From: Schistosoma mansoni
Taxonomy: Eukaryota; Platyhelminthes; Trematoda; Strigeidida; Schistosomatidae
DNA: 64,000 nt
Direction: 5' to 3'
Assembly: GCF_000237925.1 (NCBI RefSeq)
Contig: NW_017386006.1
Coordinates: forward strand, 1,922,001 to 1,986,000
The number at the start of each line of letters is the position of its first letter. Within the stretch, counting starts at the first letter, position 1. Shown piece after piece: positions 57,666 through 64,000 of this stretch. The notes below the pieces were generated by a model. That model was not told the origin of the DNA, searched no databases, and saw nothing but the letters and a program-made list of their open reading frames with translations. The position numbers and the translations under genes are program-made.

Positions 57666-58867
57666 TAAGAATAAATCTTTATTTATCTAACATGGCTTTA
57701 ATAAAATGAGAAATTTTCACCAAGTCGAAATTTCAACTCACAACGCTTGTAAAACATATTTAAAATTTGTCTATGAAGTCTACCTAAATTGACAATTTAT
57801 GTTGTGGGTTATTACGTAATATTTGTAACACATATTCTTAGTAATATGTGCATAAAATACTTTGCTAGTATTGAAGGTTTTTATAGATTGTAGTTGACTT
57901 TATAGACTGACTTCATTTAAGCCTATGTCATAAAAAATGTTTAAACAGAAAGCAATGACGAACTAATTGAACAACACCGTAAAACTGACAGTAAGTTTTG
58001 TATTTTATAAACCTCCATGACTAGACGGATCACATATAATCATGATCTTAGATGAAAAATAAGAAACATAACAGAATCTTAATAATAAGGAGGTCTATCG
58101 TGAATGAGTTGGTAATGAGTCTGGACTAAGTCGTTGCTCATATAATCTAGTCATAACTACACCAGTATCACATAATAGACGTGATTTATGCACATATTCG
58201 TTCAATTCTAACAACACAAATACCTATATGCTTTGGTCCCGTCTTCCTCTTGCATATTGGTTAGTTTGCGATCTAGGAAATGTAAATTAGTCACTGACTT
58301 GGACTGGTAGATCATAACATCTGAAATAACGGAGAGCATTTACGGTTCAATACAAGGATTTCCGAGTTATATTTGAATGATCCAGATCAGTAGAAAGAAA
58401 CACTATCTAAAAGTGTATGTAAGCTTAGGAATTAACGTTTACCAAGAACTTGGTTCACCTGGAAAAAAAGGATATTTTTTGTTACAAGGGATTTAACACA
58501 TACATTTTAAGCATCTTATTAGGTTTAATATTTGTAATAATCAAATTATAATCTAAATTGACTGAGATTCGAATTTCGAACTACTAGATTCAGAATGAAT
58601 GATCTAAGAGTATCGATTTATCCATAGACCTTCAGGTACTAGGTTTGATTACGATTTTATCCACTTCTTTGAAGTGAATAAATTGCCCAAAACCTCTGCT
58701 AAATTACGTTAGTTAATGATAATAATGGACAATGAGTAGTACACCACACATAATTAATACAGAATTAATTTCTCATCAGTAAATGTAAACATTATTGGCT
58801 TAATCAAAACAATAGTTGTTTATGGACGTATTATCACTTATTACTAACAAAAATCTAGGGTCAATTA
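57666..58867. other. AT-rich intergenic stretch, nothing recognised
   Basis: No feature could be recognised. Confidence 0.5.
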
Positions 58868-59075
58868 GAATTATTTTCACAGTTGAAATCCTGAGTCAAT
58901 TGAAGCTAGACTACCATGGGAAACCTGGAGGCACTGGACGGCCGTTTCGTTCTATTATGGGACTCCTCAGCATCCACGATCCAGCACCCGCGAGATTCGA
59001 ACCCAGGACCTACCAGCTTTGCGCCGTAGCACTTAACCGATAGACCACTGAGCCGGCATCTAACGGTGTTAATGA
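58868..59075 (-). mobile_element. Family B SINE
   Basis: Minus strand with head, hammerhead and tail. A deletion removes the 5' strand of hammerhead stem I (core CTGAGGA and GAAA remain), so cleavage is unlikely. Confidence 0.8.
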
Positions 59076-60129
59076 ATGGGAAAAAATTTTGAAATTCACA
59101 TGTCGCCAATAGTGGATATTGAACGTCTATTCATGAGACTAATTGAATGGTCTATCAATGAGTTGCCTAGTTTTTAACCTCGTGTGAATTAGTACATATT
59201 GTTTTTTTGGATGTAATCTGGCAACATTCTTTACTTGTAAAAAAGAAAACAACTTGTTTTTTTTTGTATAAAAAACAAAACAATCCTATTGAAATGTCGG
59301 CTTTCTTGTAAAAAAAATGTCGGTAATCATTTTTCACATGGTGATAATCAGTTTTGAGTGGTAAAAGTACCTTTGTTGTAAATTTGTATTCTTGTTGTTT
59401 TTTCCGGCGATCAAAGCTTACTTGATGTATTCATAAAAAATATTAGTTTCTCATCATAAAATTAGATTATACTTGAAGTATCATGTGAAGTTGAGCAAAA
59501 GAAACAGAGTATCTTATAGCATTGCCATGTCCCGGTTTAAATCTCTTCGATAATATGTACCTTTGTACTTAAGATACTCACATATTGGGTTGAACATGAT
59601 TTTAATAATATACAATTTTTAACCTAATTAAATTCATATGCAATGTATAGTCATTATTTCGTTATGCATAGTATATTTACTTTCTGAAGCAAGTTATTAA
59701 TTTGGATAACATACTCAATTGGATCGAGTATTCGTATAACCAATAAAGTTTCTATGACTTAACCAGAGTTATTAACAATTAATTTATTCACACGATTATT
59801 TAGGTTAGATTCGCAGACTTCCAGTTAGATCATAAAGGACTTAGAGAAGTGATCTCAAATACTTTTCATTAATTAGACTCATCACTGACATGATCATGTC
59901 AGAAAAACACAAGACCATAATATACCACAATTTACCTAATTCACTATGTATATGAATATGATAAGTAAAGATAGATGGGGGTTAGCAGTGGGATGAGATA
60001 GTTTTGATATGAAGCTGAGTGATGATCATCTGTTTTATTGTTTACAATTTAGAAACAGTAAACAGATAAACAATTACTCAAAAGATACCTTTCAACAAAG
60101 GACAGAACACAAACACGATATCATTGGTT
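59076..60129. other. AT-rich intergenic stretch, nothing recognised
   Basis: Only a very short Sm-alpha-like scrap near 59960-59995. Otherwise nothing. Confidence 0.45.
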
Positions 60130-60380
60130 TAATTCATGAGCCGATGTAGGCTACACTACCAGTGAAAATCTGGAAGCGCTGGATAGTCGTTTTGTCCTAG
60201 TATGGGACTCCTCAGCAGTGCATATCCACAGTCCCGCACAAGGGACTCGAATACGAGGTCTTCGGTCTCGCGCTCGGATGTGTAATGTCTAACTTCATTC
60301 GATTCATGATCTTTCATAATCCTTCATCCATTTTCTGAGATGGATGGACTCCACTGGTCACGATAATCCCAACTGCTTGA
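60130..60380 (-). mobile_element. Divergent family B SINE with 5' extension
   Basis: Minus strand. Head (rc of gggactcgaatacgagg), hammerhead with CTGAGGA but AAAA in place of GAAA, tail, and the 5' extension block ccactggtcacg at 60350. Confidence 0.75.
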
Positions 60381-61544
60381 TGCATACACATTAAAATATA
60401 AGTGCAAACTGATTCGGTGATTGTTTTTTTCAATTCTAATGAAATGAGTTCAAACGATTGTATCACTGGACAATTGATTCTATCATCCGTAGACAAAATA
60501 CTTAACATAAAATAATGTGAGTTTTCAAAAGGAAACTGATTAATCATACGTAAAATCCATTTAACAAACGTTTTAATCATTAACCATTCCCAACAAACAA
60601 GAATTCATCCATACAGGAACAGATAATGAAAATTACTTCTACACTATCGATTGGTCAAATGAAAACACCTCAAACGTTCTAACAAATAATGATTATAATT
60701 CAACTGCAGTACAAATATAATAAATTAACCAAGTAATGATCAAAAATATTAAATCCAGAGTACAATTGGATAGTCCAATGTATTTCAAAATAAACAGATA
60801 TACTTTACATCTAACTATTAAGTAAACTAAAAACAATTAGCCCCTATAACCTAGGTAAATGGGTACCTATAGGCTTAATTGATTCATATATGTTTGGTGG
60901 AATCATCTGTTGATCTCTGAACTTTTTTAAAGATCTGGTCAGTTCATTCCCTATTTTATTATTGACATATTTTTCGTTATTCAGTTTCCGAAATTTTTTG
61001 GTGATCATTCAAAATGTTATTCATCTTGTCAATGCAGTCTTTTTTGTTAAGTAAAACAGTTCCTATTCATTTATCACGATTCCTGATAATTAATTAATTA
61101 AAATCCTTCTGTAGTTATATCTACTATTCTTAAACTGATATCAGCACTCAACTAGGTTTGATTTGAAATGTTCAAGTTCCTGATCAGAAGTCAGGACAAC
61201 ATCTGATGTCTGACGATTTAAGTTTTCAATTTGTTTTTATTCATTGTCCCTTTAGTAACATTTTTAACTTCATCCCTTTCTTTGTATAACTTCATCTCCA
61301 ATATTTAATTACTAATCAATACCAACCGTTATGTTATATATATGTTGTTTCCTTTCCTTGTTTCCTATGTTATTTCAAAATAAACTCTAGTCTTTATGTT
61401 TGATAATCATATTACTAATGTAAATTTAAACCGTTTGTAGCTGATGAGAAGCCTTGAAATCCGAAGAATTCATTCTATTCTACTAGTCTTGTTCTTCTTG
61501 TTTTATTTAAATTTATTAAGGGACTAAAGTATATTTATCATAGT
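60381..61544. other. AT-rich intergenic stretch, nothing recognised
   Basis: The 88-codon minus frame at 60314-60580 has no domain. Nothing else recognised. Confidence 0.45.
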
Positions 61545-62098
61545 TAAAAGCGTGAGTCAATTGAAGCTAGACCACCATGGAAAACTTGGAAACACTGGAC
61601 GGCCGTTTCGTTCTATTATGAGAATCCTCAGCAGTGCGCGTCCACGAACCCACTCTCGCGAGATTCGAACACAGGACCTACCAGTCTCGAGCCGAAGCCC
61701 TTAACCGATAGACCACTGAGCTGGCATCCAACGGTGTTAATGTCTAACTTCAACTGATCCACGAAGTTGAGCAACCATTCACCAATTGTCTTCAGTGAGT
61801 CCCTATCTCACAACAGACGTAGTTTTGAACTCCACTGGTCACTGCTTCTCACTAGAGCTCCTAGATATACTTCTCGAAGTCACTAGTGAGCATATGATTA
61901 TATTAATTATAGACTGTTAGGTCCTGGGTTCGAATCTCGCGAGAGTGGGTTCGTGGATGCGCACTGCTGAGGAGTCCCATAATAGGACGAAACGGCCGTC
62001 CAGTGTTTCCAGGTTTTCCATGGTGGTCTAGCTTCAATTGACTCACGCTTTTTTAAAACATTATAAATACTAAATCTCCACAAAACCCCTTCTATAAT
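61545..62098. mobile_element. Family B SINE, long head-to-head inverted pair
   Basis: Minus-strand copy (about 61870 to 61545) with head, hammerhead, tail and a long 5' extension including actccactggtcactgc. It faces a plus-strand copy (61919-62098) that starts inside the B box. Arms of about 130 bases are nearly perfect complements. Confidence 0.9.
61961..62006 (+). ncRNA. Hammerhead ribozyme, family B, best preserved
   Basis: Stem I GCACTG/CAGTGT (five pairs plus a G-T), core CTGAGGA, stem II GTCC/GGAC with loop CATAATA, core GAA followed by A15.1, stem III ACGGCCGT, cleavage after C62000. Every invariant hammerhead nucleotide is present. The very short stem III is as in Sm-alpha. The minus arm has a second one at 61592-61637 with changed stem II. 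Confidence 0.8.
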
Positions 62099-62188
62099 TA
62101 AAGTATATTTGTCATTAGTAAATTACTCCTAACTTTTCAATGTAGATGAAATAGTCATAAAGTTAATCATGATTTGTTTTCCTTATGA

Positions 62189-62316
62189 CTTGCTTCGGTT
62201 TGGGCACCCGGGCAGTATCACAGCCCTCACACAAATCGAATGAGATTTGTGCGGCGCATATGTATCCGGTGCTCTTTGTACCAATATGTATGTGATTAAA
62301 TAAATAAATAAATAAA
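62189..62316 (+). mobile_element. Non-LTR 3' end with TAAA tail, ultra-short
   Basis: 128 bases ending in taaataaataaa, flanked by the exact 11-base TSD TTTCCTTATGA (62178-62188 and 62317-62327). GC-rich compared with the surroundings. Its TAAA tail distinguishes it from the TAAG-tailed RTE family. No coding part. Confidence 0.8.
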
Positions 62317-62515
62317 TTTCCTTATGAAGTTACACAGATGATAACAATTTAAAGACTTGATCAGTCTGATATAAATTGAATGTAATAATAAGAAAATAAT
62401 AGAACATTTATTGAAAAGACATGATCCATTATAAAGTATTTTCATATTTTATTATTCTTTACATTAACTTGATCATTTATAATGAAATATGACAAAGAAC
62501 ATTATGTTCATGTTA

Positions 62516-62818
62516 CTTATTTTCTTACTTACGCATGTTAACCCTAATGAAAGAACATAAGAACCACACAAGCATTCTCCATCCAACCCTGTCCAGGGCA
62601 ATCCTTTCCACTAGTTTTCAGTTGATATTCATCCTTTTCATGCCTGCTTCGAATTCTCGACACAGTGTGTTATTTGGTCTTCCTCTTTTCCGTTTCAATT
62701 CAGGATTAAAAATCAGCGCTCACCTCGTGATGCAGTTTGATGATTTCCTCAATATGTGTCCTATCCACTTCCAACTTATTTTCCTAGTTTCCTCTTCAGT
62801 TGGAAGCTGGTTTGGAAT
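62516..62818 (-). mobile_element. RTE 3' end (copy I)
   Basis: Minus strand, C-terminal basic tail and 3' untranslated part, ending near cttacttacg. Decayed. Confidence 0.8.
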
Positions 62819-62859
62819 TACAAAACACTAATTGAAAACAAAAGAACAGGACCAAAGCA

Positions 62860-63900
62860 TACTACAGAAGAGAACTAGGGTCAAGGAAGGATGAGAGATT
62901 GGACGTACGGTTTTTGCACTCCGAGTTCGAGCTTAAATCGGCTGATAGCCAATGCCTCAGTAGTGCATAAGTTTTTAATTCGATTTCTCTTCTATCCAGT
63001 CCCTTCGATTGCGTAGATTATTTTAAAGGAAGTTTCCTTCAGAGTGACGTGTCCAGAATGGATATGGTGATCCTGTATTGAACCGTTGACTGTTTCTCAA
63101 TTTCCTTCTAGATGTCATTCGGGGTAGTGTTCTGAGGTGTGTTTGGAAAGTGATCGCTTTGTTAGGCCAATGTAAGCCACCCCACATGAGCAAGTATATT
63201 TATAGATGTACATAGATGTGGTCCAAAGCAGAATTTTTTCCTTAACACATCCGTGAACTGTGGGTGAGCTTGAGATGACTATTCGGAGCATAGATGAATA
63301 AGTTATATCTAGGGATTTTCAAATCCGTATATTTAAGAGTTCGTCTGCCGTATCTCCTTTAAATTCGATATTCATAAAAACAGTTTTCTTTCGAATTGTT
63401 GGTGCTTCTTCAGGTGATGTCTAGGCATTAAGTTCCTATCAACGAATGTATGTGAGTATCCATTTCTGATGAGTATCTGTCAAAGTTGAAGTAGTTCTTC
63501 ATCTATTGTGTCATTAGAACATATTCTCCTAATCCTTGAAGATAAAGAGTAAATTAAGTTTCTCTTTCTACTCAATGGGACCCAGCTATGGAATAAGTGT
63601 ACTGCCCATTCCAAGTCGGTTTTCTATTTCTGTAAAGAACCATCTGACCTTCTTTTCAACCGGACATCAAGAAAATGAAATCCCTGGTTCGCCTCTGCCT
63701 CCAACGTGAATTGAGGTGAGTGATGATAGTTAATGAAACGATTCAAAATTTCATTGCGATCTATATCTTCTTCACGAATAATGAAAGTATCATCCATATA
63801 TTGCTTATATAAATGATATCATTCAATTATTGATCGAAGTGTCGTGTTCTCCAGATTGACCATGAAACAATCAGCCAAAAGGGTTATTTTAATTATCTGA
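62860..63900 (-). pseudogene. Penelope-like element RT (part) and GIY-YIG endonuclease
   Basis: On the minus strand, from 63900: LLADCFMVNLE, then catalytic YMDDTF (rc near 63790-63805), FHFLDVRLKRR, RKRNLIYSL, RIRRICS, then the endonuclease YKYTCSCGVAYIGLT (rc near 63155-63200) with SEHYPE, a histidine (SGH) and EALAISRFKLELGVQK near the end (62900). Several stops and frameshifts: dead copy, 5' truncated. It is a different PLE lineage from 2197-2640. Confidence 0.85.
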
Positions 63901-64000
63901 AGGATTGATAGGTGTTAATTTTTCGTTGATATTTAAAATAGAAAGTGAGAACTGAATTATTAGAGCACACGTTGTAATCACTAATGTATATTAAAATATA

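Noticed and set aside
1-64000. CRISPR arrays, bacterial operons, phage or plasmid features
   Set aside because: The spacing and sequence of repeats fit eukaryotic retroelements only; no regular spacer array or prokaryotic gene organisation is present.

Overview
The window looks like genomic DNA from a blood fluke (Schistosoma; species not resolved). The evidence is the low-GC background, copies of the schistosome Sm-alpha tRNA-headed retroposon with its hammerhead ribozyme, RTE-type non-LTR elements ending in TAAG repeats, Penelope-like (PLE) GIY-YIG remnants, and flatworm-type single-exon rhodopsin-like GPCR genes. No bacterial features (operons, ribosome binding sites, CRISPR) are present.

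Host genes are sparse. I can support three, all intronless seven-transmembrane receptors: 12639-13712 (+), 29227-30300 (+) and 42810-43871 (-). The first and third are close paralogs in opposite orientation, inside an inverted segmental duplication (about 12340-15125 against 40845-44140). They share a 315-base tract without a mismatch, which suggests recent gene conversion. The second receptor is more divergent.

Most of the rest is mobile DNA. At 8.7-12.2 kb there is an RTE element with a target-site duplication (TSD). At 16.1-21.6 kb an old RTE copy is interrupted by a solo LTR, a TG..CA repeat and a young near-full-length RTE copy. At 24-27 kb and 31.8-32.9 kb there are RTE and CR1-type fragments. 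At 34727-40017 there is a young complete Gypsy-type LTR retrotransposon with an open pol and a frame-broken gag. PLE remnants lie at 2.0-2.7, 28.5, 50.7 and 62.9-63.9 kb. Solo LTRs lie at 4.8, 16.5, 22.3 and 48.2 kb.

The most interesting theme is self-cleaving RNA. Two tRNA-headed SINE families, Sm-alpha ('family A') and a second one called here 'family B', each carry a hammerhead ribozyme just downstream of the tRNA-like promoter. About half of their loci are inverted (palindromic) dimers, and one truncated copy starts exactly at the predicted cleavage site. Long AT-rich stretches between these elements show nothing I can identify.
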